DNA of 64,000 bases, taken from contig NW_003546507.1 of NCBI RefSeq assembly GCF_000090795.2, positions 14,635 to 78,634 of the forward strand, written 5' to 3'. Of this stretch, positions 1 through 26,700 are shown piece by piece. Position 1 is the first letter of the stretch. Every line of letters starts with the position of its first letter. This DNA comes from Amphimedon queenslandica. Its lineage: Eukaryota; Porifera; Demospongiae; Haplosclerida; Niphatidae. Under the pieces are notes generated by a model that searched no databases, was not told the origin of the DNA, and saw nothing but the letters and a program-made list of their open reading frames with translations. The position numbers were made by a program, and so were the translations under genes.

Positions 1-2090
1 CGTGCTTCTCTCTCCTTTTCCTTCTCCTTCTCTTCAGACTCTTCATAAGAGCTTGTACGGTTTGCTCAATATCGGCTGTATCTCCTTTTCTTGGTTTCTG
101 GTACTCCTCCAACCATATTCTTCTTCCTGTCTGTAGTTCCTGCTGATACTTCCTCTTGTAGTACTCACCAGTCATTTCATTGGTATCCAATGTATCACCT
201 ACTGTCCACTCTCCTTTACTGTTCAGAACTAATGATTAGAAATAAAGCAAATCATAAAAAGTAAATTGGGCAATAACTTCATGTCAATTGTGGTAATTAA
301 AAGGTGAATTCAGGAGTGGGTTTAAATTTTAGAAATGAAAAGCAAACATACTATCATGATAATAATAATGACACACCCACTTATGAATAATGTTAATCAT
401 AATTATTCACAAACAATACATAAAGCTGTATAGTAATAAACCAAAGTTAATTCTTTGGATTTAAAATTTTTAATGCCGGGTTTCAATTTATGGCATAAAA
501 AAGCCTTAAATCATAATACTACTCAATACACTATCATAATACACTGACTGACCTAGTTCAGTTACCGTAGCAATGTTAGGATCAGTGACTAGTGTCAAAC
601 TCTCATCAACAAATCCACCAACAGTTATTATCCAGACACAATGAGGACTCATAATGAACACTGAGAGAGAATGACCCCATCTCTTACTAACAGAGTGAGG
701 TACAGCTAACTGTTAATAGAAATAAATTAATAATTTACATGTATCTCACTGTACATACCTTTATCCAGGAATGTTGAGTGATGTTAAAGATCCAACAATC
801 ATCTGATGTATCTTTATTCTTATCCAGCCCACCACTTATCACTAGCATAGGACAGTCTGATCCAGTTACAATAATAGCACCTGCATGATAGCATCTACCC
901 ACAGGCCATTGGTCTATTGCTTCAGGTTTCCTTATACACTGCCAGAACTAATAAATAAAATGACCAAACCCATTAACAATGACAATAGTGTGTGTGTGTG
1001 TGTGTGTGTGTGCATACAGTATTTCCTTAAATAAAAGCCAAGGCGTCTATTTCCTAAAATGGTATTTGGACCTCGAAGGCCCAGAGCGAGGTTCGAACCC
1101 GTGACCTCATGCTTTTGACTTCTGGAACTTCAGGCATTATTCACTAGACTACTGAGTCACTCCTAGGCTAGTGTTGCGTATTTATAGTTAAATTGTATTG
1201 CTACCCCGGCGTTTATTCGAATGCGGCTTCTATTTAAGGATATACGGTACATTCAGCTACACATAATTTAACATACCACAGTGCTGATTGATATCTCTAA
1301 TATATAAATATTGTTAGTAACAGTATCCTTAGCATCATTAGTCACTCGTCCACCAAACAGAACAGCTCTAGTGTTGTTGATCTTTTTAATGATAAAGCCA
1401 CCAGCAGGTGATATACACTGACCAATGATTGAAGGATTACTCCATTTTCCTGAATTAACATTAATAACATAAATTCAAATAATAATAAAATCTTACTTGA
1501 TGATAGATTATACCTTGAGTGCTCATTAGTACGCCAGTCTCCATCATATAACTCAATATATTCATAATGAAGTAGTTGTACAGCTGGTTTAGATCCTTTT
1601 TCCTCCTATCATTAGTAAATGGTGTACTCCATCATGTTCAAATGATATCATTCCACTGCCACTTCTCCTCATAACTGGTCTAGTTGCATCAGTTGGTTCT
1701 AATTCTCTCCATTGAAGACTAACGGTATCCAGTTGTGTAATACTGTTGTAATAGCAATTGCTATGGCCACAAGCTCCTCCAAAATAATACAATAGATTAT
1801 TTATTGCAGTACAGCAGTATCCACTCACTCCTAATGGAGGAGTACCAGTAGTACCTCTAGTGATCCATTGACCAGTTGAAGGAGTAAAGTGCTGTATATT
1901 ACTAGTGAACCTTCTCTTCTCTTCACTATCATGTACTCGAGGCAAACCAGCCTGAAGACCACCCCACACATACAGTGAATCACCTACTGATACAGTGCAG
2001 TGAAAGACTCTTCCCTTCAGTTGATCTATCAATGATTGACAGTACATGATCACTGGAATAGTAACAATAGGACTTACTTTTAGACGCCAT
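1..2090 (-). CDS. Kelch-repeat protein, partial at the left edge, apparent frameshift
   Basis: Seen: six exons on the minus strand, about 2078-2090, 1497-2052, 1277-1449, 760-947, 553-709 and 1-228, the last running out of the window. The translation has repeated kelch blades with paired glycines and spaced aromatics (SLYVWGG, LYYFGGACG, HHLLMIGG, RAVLFGG, MLVISGG, IITVGG), then a basic tail rich in K/R. Known: kelch blades form a beta-propeller used for protein-protein contacts. The start is chosen at the ATG at 2090 (MASK), because the longer open frame upstream begins at TTG; this start needs a 25-nt intron at 2053-2077. Odd: frame is lost in a run of five T at 1597-1601; dropping one base restores the blade and the exon phases. 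That is either an assembly error or a real lesion. The partner and role are unknown. The kelch call is firm; the boundaries are moderate. Confidence 0.8.
1015..1249. repeat. MITE with TACNGTA inverted ends and an internal tRNA-like segment
   Basis: The left end (TACAGTATTTCCTTAAATA) matches the reverse complement of the right end (TACCGTATATCCTTAAATA), so the element has terminal inverted repeats of about 25 bp. It sits in a kelch-gene intron directly after a (TG)n tract. Inside, on the minus strand, is a perfect pol III B-box-like GGGTTCGAACC near 1090 and a D-arm-like segment (CAGTAGTCTAGTG) about 45 nt upstream. This suggests a tRNA-derived SINE head captured in the MITE, or a composite element. 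No transposase is present. Confidence 0.65.
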
Positions 2091-2148
2091 AGCTCCCACC
2101 CTCCTCCACAGCCAGAGGTAGACAGGGTCAAAAGGTCACTTAATTAGC

Positions 2149-2179
2149 ATCACGTGAGCCCTTTAAGGGCTCACGTGAT
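2149..2179. promoter_or_regulatory. Perfect 31-nt palindrome with two TCACGTGA boxes
   Basis: The arms are 15 nt each around a single central T, and each arm contains TCACGTGA, an E-box of the MiT/TFE (CLEAR), USF and Myc type. It lies about 60 bp upstream of the kelch gene start, so it is a likely promoter element of that gene. Which factor binds is inference; the perfect symmetry is seen directly. Confidence 0.5.
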
Positions 2180-2724
2180 AATATTAGAAATGGGACACGG
2201 TTTTTACTGGTGTTCCCATAGTTTTTATTCCCCCACATGGTTTCCAAAAGGATTTTAAGAAACTTGACCTCATTAGCGTCCATGTACCCCGCTTAATTTC
2301 TTTATGAGGCAAAAGGCAATAGTAGTTACCATAGCCGCCATGTTCAATTTTAATTGAAAGTATGCCAAATATTTAATCATTGTGATGAAATTTATTTCCT
2401 GTGCAGACTTCCTGTCGAACCTCCTCTGCGCGCTCCACAGCTAGAAAAACTAATTAGCAAATAATTGTCATCATGTCATGTGATCAAAAGGGTGTGGCTC
2501 ATTACTTTTAATTATTCTTTTACATTATTTATATTTAATTAATTCTTAAGAGAGAAAGAAAGAGAAATTGCTACATTGTATTATAAAAATAACATGCTAA
2601 GCATGTACATAATTTGTGTATAATAATAATAATAATAATTTATAATCTATCACAAACAGAGAGAGAGAGAGAGAGAGCAGCCATTGGGTAGTAGTTATAC
2701 AGCAGTATGTGTGTGTGTGTCTCA
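2180..2724. other. Intergenic: kelch promoter side and DOT1L 3' region
   Basis: No coding region is supported. It contains a YY1-like GCCGCCATGTT on the plus strand near 2335, AT-rich sequence, an (AAT)n run at about 2623-2640 and a short GA tract at 2660-2677, probably within the DOT1L 3' UTR. Confidence 0.5.
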
Positions 2725-16063
<13,339 letters not shown>

Positions 16064-16554
16064 TTGTAGTTTTCTCTTAAATGAATCTTCACCAAAATCT
16101 CCTGTCTCTAACTGCCCTGGACACCCTGTTCACAGTGCAGTGGAGAAGGAGGCGAGGTCTGGCGAAGGAATGAAAGATAAAGTTCTCTTGTTTGTCTTAG
16201 AGCAGGCCAGGCATCCAGTGACTGGAGGCGAGGGCGAGAGAGTGTGTCCCTACTCGGGTAACTTTCTCTTGGGGATTTCTTGCAAAGTTTCTTATAAGTA
16301 GACCCGTCTCGCTTTTTAGTCGATCAAGTGGACCTTTTACAGTCCCGGGAGAGGATAAAGAAGAGGGTATAAAGCTTATGGGTCGAGTTACAAGCGGAAA
16401 GAGAAGACGAATCAAGATTATAGCTCTTAGGCTCCTCTCCTAACTTATGAATTATTCAAATTGACGATTCCGTATATTGACAATATACGGATAGGAACGG
16501 GATTCTGCAAAGTTGTTGGCGGGTTTTGCGTTTCCTAGGCAACGGACAAACAAC
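16064..16554. promoter_or_regulatory. Shared DOT1L/CFAP144 divergent promoter region
   Basis: This is 491 bp between two divergent start codons. It contains a purine-rich strand near 16140-16400 that may be DOT1L 5' UTR and an X-box at its right end. Short open frames on the minus strand (16197-16415) have no recognisable protein. Confidence 0.55.
16530..16543 (+). promoter_or_regulatory. RFX X-box 12 bp before the CFAP144 ATG
   Basis: The sequence GTTTCCTAGGCAAC fits the RFX X-box, two inverted half sites (GTNRCC / RGYAAC type) separated by two bases; the right half GGCAAC is consensus. Known: RFX factors drive ciliary genes in animals. The motif sits just before a ciliary gene, which supports function; binding itself is inferred. 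Confidence 0.65.
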
Positions 16555-17845
16555 ATGGCCGCCGAAGGGAAGGGGAAAGAGAAAGACCCAGTCAATATCG
16601 TCCACCAGAATGCCATATTCTGCGAGACGGTCCACAAGGAGCAGAGACACCAAAAACTTTATACTAATTTCGGGACTAACCCTTACAAGAAAAGTATCAA
16701 AGAAACTTTGTTATTTTTATTATTATAAAAACAATTTTTCCCCTCTTCTTTGCTTTTTAGTGCATGCTCTATCAGGTAAACCCAACTCGATACATGACTC
16801 AGGAGATGGAGAGGAAGACAGTAAGACAAAACAGACCACTAAATAGAAAAACACAGACGCACTAACAAAGAATTAATCACAATAACCTGATAATGTCAAT
16901 TCAACTATGATAATAATCCATAAGAGGCTATAGTCAAAAAAAGTAGCTGTATTTCGCACGTAAAAACTCTTCACTGTTAACTACTGCTAATAAAACACAC
17001 TAGCCTTTGTGTGAAAAGTCACTGTGTTAACTTATACCACAACTGTTAAGAGTGGAGAAGAGTAGTATTATGACACGAACCAAAAATGCAAAAACTTGGA
17101 GTGCAAAATATTCATAATTAGTTGACAACTTTTGTGCAGTCCTTGTTGACAAAGATGTAGTAAAAATGCTTCCTCTTTTTCCCTCCCTCTCTCTCTCTGT
17201 AGGTGAGTTTCTCAAGGTTTACAGAAGGTCTCAGCAGCTACCGAAGGAGAAGTATCCAGTACCGCAGACAGAGGCACAGGAGATTGGCTGGGACACTAAC
17301 CCACTAGTTAGTGTCTTTAATAATATTTGCAAACATGTACATGTACACATACATGTATATGTATCAGAGAATTCTCTCCTTGTCATTTTTGGTGAAATTT
17401 GGCCATAGTCGGTTACAGGGACTATGGCCCAATTTTTGGGTAACTTTTAAAATTCGCAAAAAATACATCTTTGATCAGAATCAACTCAAACTTTCTACAC
17501 AACATAAGTACATGTATATGTATCAAAAATATTATAAAAGTGCAGAATTCTCTACTTTTCAATTTGGACAAAATTTGGCCAAAGTCACTGTAATACAGTA
17601 CAGGGACTTTGGCCCAACTTTGGAGTAGCTTTAAAAGTTTATAAAAAATACAATTTTGATTGGAATCAGCTCAAACTTGCTACATATCTTCCTTCCCCCC
17701 CCCTCTCTCTCCCTCTCTCCCAAAGGTTGCTACACGTAGAGATGATACCAGACTCCATCATCCAAGGAATCATTCCGAAATAACTAAATTCATGGACGCG
17801 TTTTGGAAACAGAAAGAGCAGCAGTCGCTACACGGCAGTGACTAA
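16555..17845 (+). CDS. CFAP144: Cilia- and flagella-associated protein 144 (FAM183), 140 aa
   Basis: Four exons: 16555-16693, 16761-16820, 17203-17306 and 17726-17845, giving 140 residues against about 134 in mammals. Family hallmarks seen: PVNIVHQNAI near the N-terminus, ALSGKPNS, the strongly conserved VPQTEAQEIGWDTNPL, and HHPRNHSEITKFMDAFWKQK at the end. Known: FAM183/CFAP144 is a small protein of motile-cilium doublet microtubules. The start is the ATG at 16555 (MAAEGKGK); an upstream in-frame ATG at 16513 would put the X-box inside the coding part, so it is less likely. The gene is divergent with DOT1L and convergent with EBP2, 261 bp away. The third intron carries the 178-bp repeat. 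Sponges have motile cilia on choanocytes and larvae, which suits this gene. Confidence 0.9.
17390..17690. repeat. 178-bp family fragment in CFAP144 intron 3
   Basis: It carries GATCAGAATCAACTCAAACT, CATAAGTACATGTATATG and the palindromic centre GTACAGGGACTTTGGCC, matching the subfamily at 10.6-11.0 kb. Confidence 0.75.
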
Positions 17846-18106
17846 ACCACTAACAAGACCAACTCCTATCCTTCATCACTCTATGACACACACTGAAACA
17901 ACAAGTACTGAGTGATAGGGTTTTCATTTTAAACTGTTTGTGTGTGTGTGCAAAACTAATAGATTTCACATTCATTTTATCTACTATTGTACATGTAACA
18001 ATAATAATAATATTAAACGTTGTCTGTATAAATAAACTCTTTTCTATTGTATTATGATTATCTTTAATTTAATTAATTGTTTTTGTGCAGTAATAATAAT
18101 TAATTA

Positions 18107-20185
<2,079 letters not shown>

Positions 20186-20490
20186 GTTTGAGCACGTGTA
20201 CAAGAATGGTTATTAATAGTTATTAAAATATTTAATTAATAGGTGTGGTGACCACACCTATTTTAATTAACTTTGTTGCCATAGTGACACGTGATGTGTT
20301 GTGGCAACATGGCCTTGTCGGATAGCCATTGTGACAGTTTATAGAGTATTTCTACACTCTCTCCCACTCAACTCCCTTTTCCCAAAGGATATAAAAGGAC
20401 TCCAGACCTCCTTAAGTCTCTGTTGGAAACTTTTCAAGCTTTAAAGAGGCAGTGAAGAAAGTAGCGCTTGTCTACAGAGCAGATATCAAA
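20186..20490. promoter_or_regulatory. Shared EBP2/FZR1 divergent promoter with palindrome
   Basis: This is a 305-bp spacer between divergent ATGs. It contains CACGTG E-box-like words (GCACGTGT near 20192, ACACGTGATG near 20287), a perfect 25-nt palindrome at 20238-20262 (AATAGGTGTGGT / ACCACACCTATT around one G) and a TATAAAA near 20390. It probably drives both genes; that is inference from layout. Confidence 0.55.
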
Positions 20491-23400
20491 ATGGATCCGC
20501 TGTACGCCGACAGACTTTACTCTTCTATGCATAAGGTTGGTGAGAGAGTCTCTTTAGTTATGAAGCAGGGTTTTTGTTATTGTTTTCACGGTGGAAAACC
20601 TTTTGTTTTGAATTCAAATTTAAACTGTACAAGTATATATAATTAGTGCCACAGAATGATACTTCTTATGTACTGGCCTCCATTACACGTATACGTGTAC
20701 AATTGATCTATTTGTGTATTATTAGTACAGGCAACCACTGGTTGACATAGCACCTACTTTACTTTTACTCTTCTTTCTCTTTATCTCTCACCCACCACCA
20801 CCTCCTCACTCCCTCTTTTCTTCCCCCCTCTCTTTCTCCCCCTCTCTCTCTCTCTAGTCTCCAATCTCAACTCCCATTCACACTACAGCTTCTCCTTCTC
20901 CATCACGTTTACTCTCTTCTCCATACCCCATCACTCCTCAGCCAAAAGCAGCTCATTATTACGATCGGTTCATCCCCAGCAGAACTTCATCAAGTTTGGC
21001 AAAGAAATGTCTCTTTGGAGTAACAAAGGTGAGAAAGAGAGAGAGAGAGAGGGAAGGAGAGAGGGGGGAAAGGGACGGAGGGAGAAATAGGACTTTTTAT
21101 TGTACATTAACGTGTACATATTTTGTTCAATTTTTGCATGTTTTATATTTATTATATATTCACCTTTTTTTCTCTCTCTCTTTCTTTATGCCCTTCTCCT
21201 TGCCACAAACTCTTACCACATACACCTCCCTCCCTCTCTCTTTTCAGCCAAAGACACAGAACACTCCAAAGGCAAAGTAAGTTGAACAATAGAATTGAAA
21301 AGGTGTCAATGCGTATGTATGTATACAGTTAATAAGGATACACCTTTATAATGAGGACACCTTTATAATGAGGACATTTTGTAATGTCCCAATTGGTACA
21401 AGCCTATACAAAAGTACCTCTGAAATGAGGACACCTCTGTATTAAGGACAGGTAGTGTGGGCCCAATGGTGTCCTTAATAAAGAGGCTACACTGTACATG
21501 TATTAAGGACAGGTAGTGTGGGCCCAATGGTGTCCTTAATAAAGAGGCTACACTGTACATGTATTAAGGACAGGTAGTGTGGGCCCAATGGTGTCCTTAA
21601 TAAAGAGGCTACACTGTACATGTATTAAGGACAGGCAGTGTGGTCCTTAATAAAGAGGCTACACTGTACATGTATTAAGGACAGGTAGTGTGGTCCTTAA
21701 TAAAGAGGCTACACTGTACATGTATTAAGGACAGGTAGTGTGGTCCTTAATAAAGAGGCTACACTATAGTACATTACCATACATTTACATTAACATTCAT
21801 GTATACATGTACCTTTTATCATTCCCTTTCTGTACATGTACATTGGTACTTGTGTGTGTGGGATTTTGTACATGATAGTATTACAGTAATCACTCATTCA
21901 TGGGATTTGAACTCTCAAGCATGTAATCCCTATACACATATATAATTACAGTGTGGTTACTGGTTGGGCTATTTTCAAAAACTTTACTTTACTCTTATTA
22001 CACTCCTATTAGTATTCATAGTAAATATACATGTGTACTTGTAGCGTTTGAATGTATGAATATCGTGTACATGTACAGTGTAGCCTCTTTATTAAGGACA
22101 CCATTGGGCCCACACTACCTGTCCTTAATACATGTACAGTGTAGCCTCTTTATTAAGGACACCATTGGGCCCACACTACCTGTCCTTAATACATGTACAG
22201 TGTAGCCTCTTTATTAAGGACACCATTGGGCCCACACTACCTGTCCTTAATACATGTACAGTGTAGCCTCTTTATTAAGGACACCATTGGGCCCACACTA
22301 TCTGTCCTTAATACATGTACAGTGTAGCCTCTTTATTAAGGACACCATTGGGCCCACACTACCTGTCCTTAATACAGAGGTGTCCTCATTTCAAAGGTAC
22401 TTTTGTATAGGCTTGTACCAAATGGAACATTTCAAAATGTCCTCATAATAAAGGTGTCTTTAACTGTACATGTGACATGTTTTTGTTATTGTCTTTGCTC
22501 TTTCTCTCTGTCAATTGTTATATAATATGCCTCTGTTTGTTTCTTTATCATTTCTTGGCTATAAATACTAACTGTTATTATTGAGGAAACGTCCCTTTAC
22601 ATGCATTGCTACACATGCTCATCTATTGTGTGACATTATCTGGTGACATTATGATAGCTGTTGTATTCAATTGTGTATAGCTATCACTATCCTGTTGTGG
22701 ATATCTCTCCTCTCTCTTTCTTTCTCATATATCTCTTCCCCCATCTCTCTCTCTCTTTTTCTCCCCTTAGCTCTCTTTCCTTTTTCCTCTCTGTCTCTGT
22801 CTCTCTCTCTCCCCCCCTCTCTCTCCCTTCCTCCCTCCCTCTCTCTCTCCCCCCCCTCTCTCTCCCCCTCTCTCTCTCCCCCCCTCTCTCTCATCCACAT
22901 ATTTCCTTGTTATCTTAATAAAAATAGCATATCTATCATTACTTTGCTTGCCTGCACTTCATATCTTCTGTTAGTTCCAAATGATGACTCACATGTCCCA
23001 ATGCTTGCATTGACTAGCTTGTATAAACTCCTCTTGATAGCCTTTCATACTTACATACACACTTCTATTGACCCTTTAATTTAAAGAATTTATTGCAGCT
23101 CTGGAATTTGAATATCAGCCTCTCTTAATGGACACTCTCTATAGCGTACACCTCCATTTAACGGACAGCACCTAGTGTACCAATTACATTCCTTACTGTA
23201 TAAAATAACCTCCACATAAAGGACACCTCTGTATAACAGAGACACTTCAAAGTGTCCATTATATAGAGGCTATATTCCTTTTTGTTATCAATATTTATTT
23301 TTGTATGTCTTTTTCGGTATATTATTTATTATTTATTTTAATAGAGATAACAATGATTTATTAAAGCCTGAAGCTTTAGCATATGAAGCTGCACTAAGGA

Positions 23401-23684
23401 ATGAGCTCCTTGGGACCAACATCACAGAAATACCTGTAAGTTAATGATCCAGCTACATCCTGAGATCCAAAGAGGAGTAGGAGACTTCTGTCTTACTTGC
23501 ATGGTCTATAGGGCTCCTAAAATCTTCCATTAATTATTACAGTATTTTTGTCTCTCATATTTATAGCTTAGGGTCCTTAAGTCCCTACCATTTTTAGTGA
23601 GATTGGCCTCCTAAAAATCAAAATTTATTTGTATAAATCTATAACAACAATATATATACATGTATTCATATGTTACATGTACAT

Positions 23685-23715
<31 letters not shown>

Positions 23716-26700
23716 TCTTCTCCTGTATCTTTCTTAAGGATGCTCACGGTTCTAAAGGTGATCCCTTAGCTAGTCCTCTATCAGAGAATCTCTTCAAATA
23801 CTGTACTCCTCCTAATAAAAGATTTGACGTCTCTAGTCCTTACTCTGTCTCACCTATATCATCAGCAACGTAAGAATAAATAAATAAATAATAATAGTAA
23901 TAATAATAATGATAATTACTGCATATAATATATGAATTACAAGTACATACTATGCTACAAGTTGGTAGTAGATGTAGATGTAAATTAGTTTTTGCTGAGT
24001 AAGACTCCAGCAGTCATAATATAGCTCATCATTGAATGGTATCAGTAGTGGCTGCGTAAGCTGTTTTTTAAACTTACCAAGGCAAGCTCCAACATGCTAC
24101 ACCAGTTATACATCATGTATCATAGAGCTACATGTATATGTACTTGATCTATACTAGTTTGTACTCAGTACTATGACCTGGCTACTTTATGGTTTATTCA
24201 AATTGTAATGTGTAGTTTGTGTAGGATGGACACTGTGGCTAGTAGTACTTATACAAATTTCAAATTCCCTTACTATAAACAGGAACCATCATCCATGAAT
24301 ATCATTAGCTGGGCAAGTTCGAGCAGGCATAAGAGCAGCTTGAGCTTATTTCAACTAAATACTATCACATACAACTTTTACTCATTTACTAGCTGTTAGC
24401 TCTAGAGGGAGTTTAGGGGAACTATAGGCAGAGGTGAATCTGACCTTAAGCCTACCATTTTTAGTTAGATTGGTCTCTCAAAATTTATTTCTAAATCTAT
24501 TTTGTATGTGTAACACTGCATGTACCTATACATTTAATGCTAATACTTAATAGTGATACACACACATTTATTATTATAAAATTACTAATTACAATCCTGA
24601 TAAAATCCTGATAATATAGGGTCCCCCCCCTCCAATTTGTTTATGAATTAGTATAAATTTGTACAATTATCAGTGAATTCATTTTATTCATTTTCTAGTG
24701 GTAGTAAGGTAATTGTAGGTCTTATCTATAATTATTACAATAATAAGATTAGGGCACCCAATCACCCCATTATAGGCATCATTATCAACCAGACTACACA
24801 TACAATATATATTGAACATTGTAATTTTATGATCTCTTTCCCAGCGACTTGTGTCTACACATACTACTCTACTGTATAGACATTATGTGTCTGTGGTCTA
24901 GCTAGTGTGTTGTAGACTGTCTTTGGCTTCTGTGTGTGTTCTTTTGGCAGTTTCATTACCTTTTATGTATCAGTTGTGGGTATACTATATATACGTATCT
25001 CAATACTGTATTATGTACTATGTACTGTATGTATGTGTAGATGAATCTATAGCAGTTAATATAAACATAATTATTATACATATATCAATATTTACTATGA
25101 TTCATTTATTGTGTTAATTTATTTATTTATTTGTTTATTTAATTATTTATTACTATAATTATTACATCCGTGTTTATTATTGTATTTTTATTAATTATTA
25201 TTCTTATTTTATTTATTTATTTATTACTATAATTACAAGTTTATTATTATTATTTATTTATTCATCCGTTACAGTGCTAAGATGCTAGTCTCCCCGAGGA
25301 GAGCCTCTCGTAAGATCCCTAAGGCTCCCTTCAAAGTCCTTGATGCCCCGGACCTTCAGGACGACTACTACCTCAACCTGTTAGACTGGTCTTCATTAAA
25401 CGTACTCTCAGTCGGACTAGGGTCGACCGTCTACCTATGGAATGCATCAACTTGTCAGGTAGGGACTTCTGTATACATGTACTTCTTAATAAAGGTACAT
25501 GTATGTGTGTACTTAATGTATTTTATAGATACCTGTGTAGTTTAATTTTTTGGATATATTTATAATTATGTGCATTTAATGTACCTATAGTTTAATTTTT
25601 GTATGCTAGTTTTAGCAAATTTTTGCAATAAAGGAATTTTTAATATACATGTACATGTACTTCTAATTATATGTATTTGTATATGCTTTTAATATATTTT
25701 ATAGGTATACCTATATAATTTAATTTTTGTACTAATTTTAGCAAGTTTAGGAATTACTTCATATTTTTCTCACTCATTTTTTTTCATTAGGTATCGAAAC
25801 TCTGTGATCTTGATGACGATCGAAATACCGTCACGTCGGTCTCTTGGTCTGAGAAAGGACACCATTTGGCCATAGGGACTCATAAAGGTTACGTACAGAT
25901 ATGGGACGCTGCTAATATGAAACAGACCCACACACTTAGTGGACACTCTGGAAGAGTTGGTGAGAATTATACTTGCATACATGCACTTGTACTTGTACTT
26001 GTAATTTATGGTTCATTTATTGCATTATGATAATTGGATTGTGGATTTTAAAATGGTCATAACTTGAAAATTATTTGTTGGAATCAGCTCAAACTTTCTA
26101 CATAGCATAAAGACATCAATATGTATCAGAAAATGTAATAAAAATTGGGGGTCATTTTTTAGCCGTTTTTTTGGATAGTCCATGGTTTTTTCAGATTTTT
26201 GGAATTTTCTTAAAATGGCCATAACTTTAAAATTTGAAGTCGAAATTGACTCAAACTTTCTACACAGCATAAGGACATCAATATGTATCAGAAAATGTAA
26301 TAAAAATTGGGGGTCATTTTTTAGTCATTTTTTGGAAAAAACCATGGGCTATAGCCTTGGGTATTTTTCAGATTTTGGGCATTTTCTTAAAATGGCCGTA
26401 ACTTGAAAAATTGAAGTCGGGATCGACTCAAACTTTCTACACAGTATAAGGACATCCATATGTATTAGAAAATGTAATAAAAATTGGGGGTCAATTTTTA
26501 GTCATTTTTTGGAAAAAAAACCATGGGCTATAGTACAGGGATTTTTTCAGATTTTGGGTATTTCCTTTAAATGGCCGTAACTTGAAAAATTGAAGTCGGA
26601 ATCAGCTCAAATTTGCTACACAGCATAAGTACATCAATATGTATCAGAAAATGTAATAAAAATTGGGGGTCAATTTTTTGGAAAAAACCATGGGCTATAG

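Noticed and set aside
1080-1165. A functional tRNA gene
   Set aside because: B-box and D-arm-like parts exist, but no acceptor stem or anticodon stem pairs and it is enclosed in a MITE.
16197-16415. Minus-strand frame of 72 residues upstream of DOT1L
   Set aside because: An in-frame stop separates it from the DOT1L start; likely leader or promoter.
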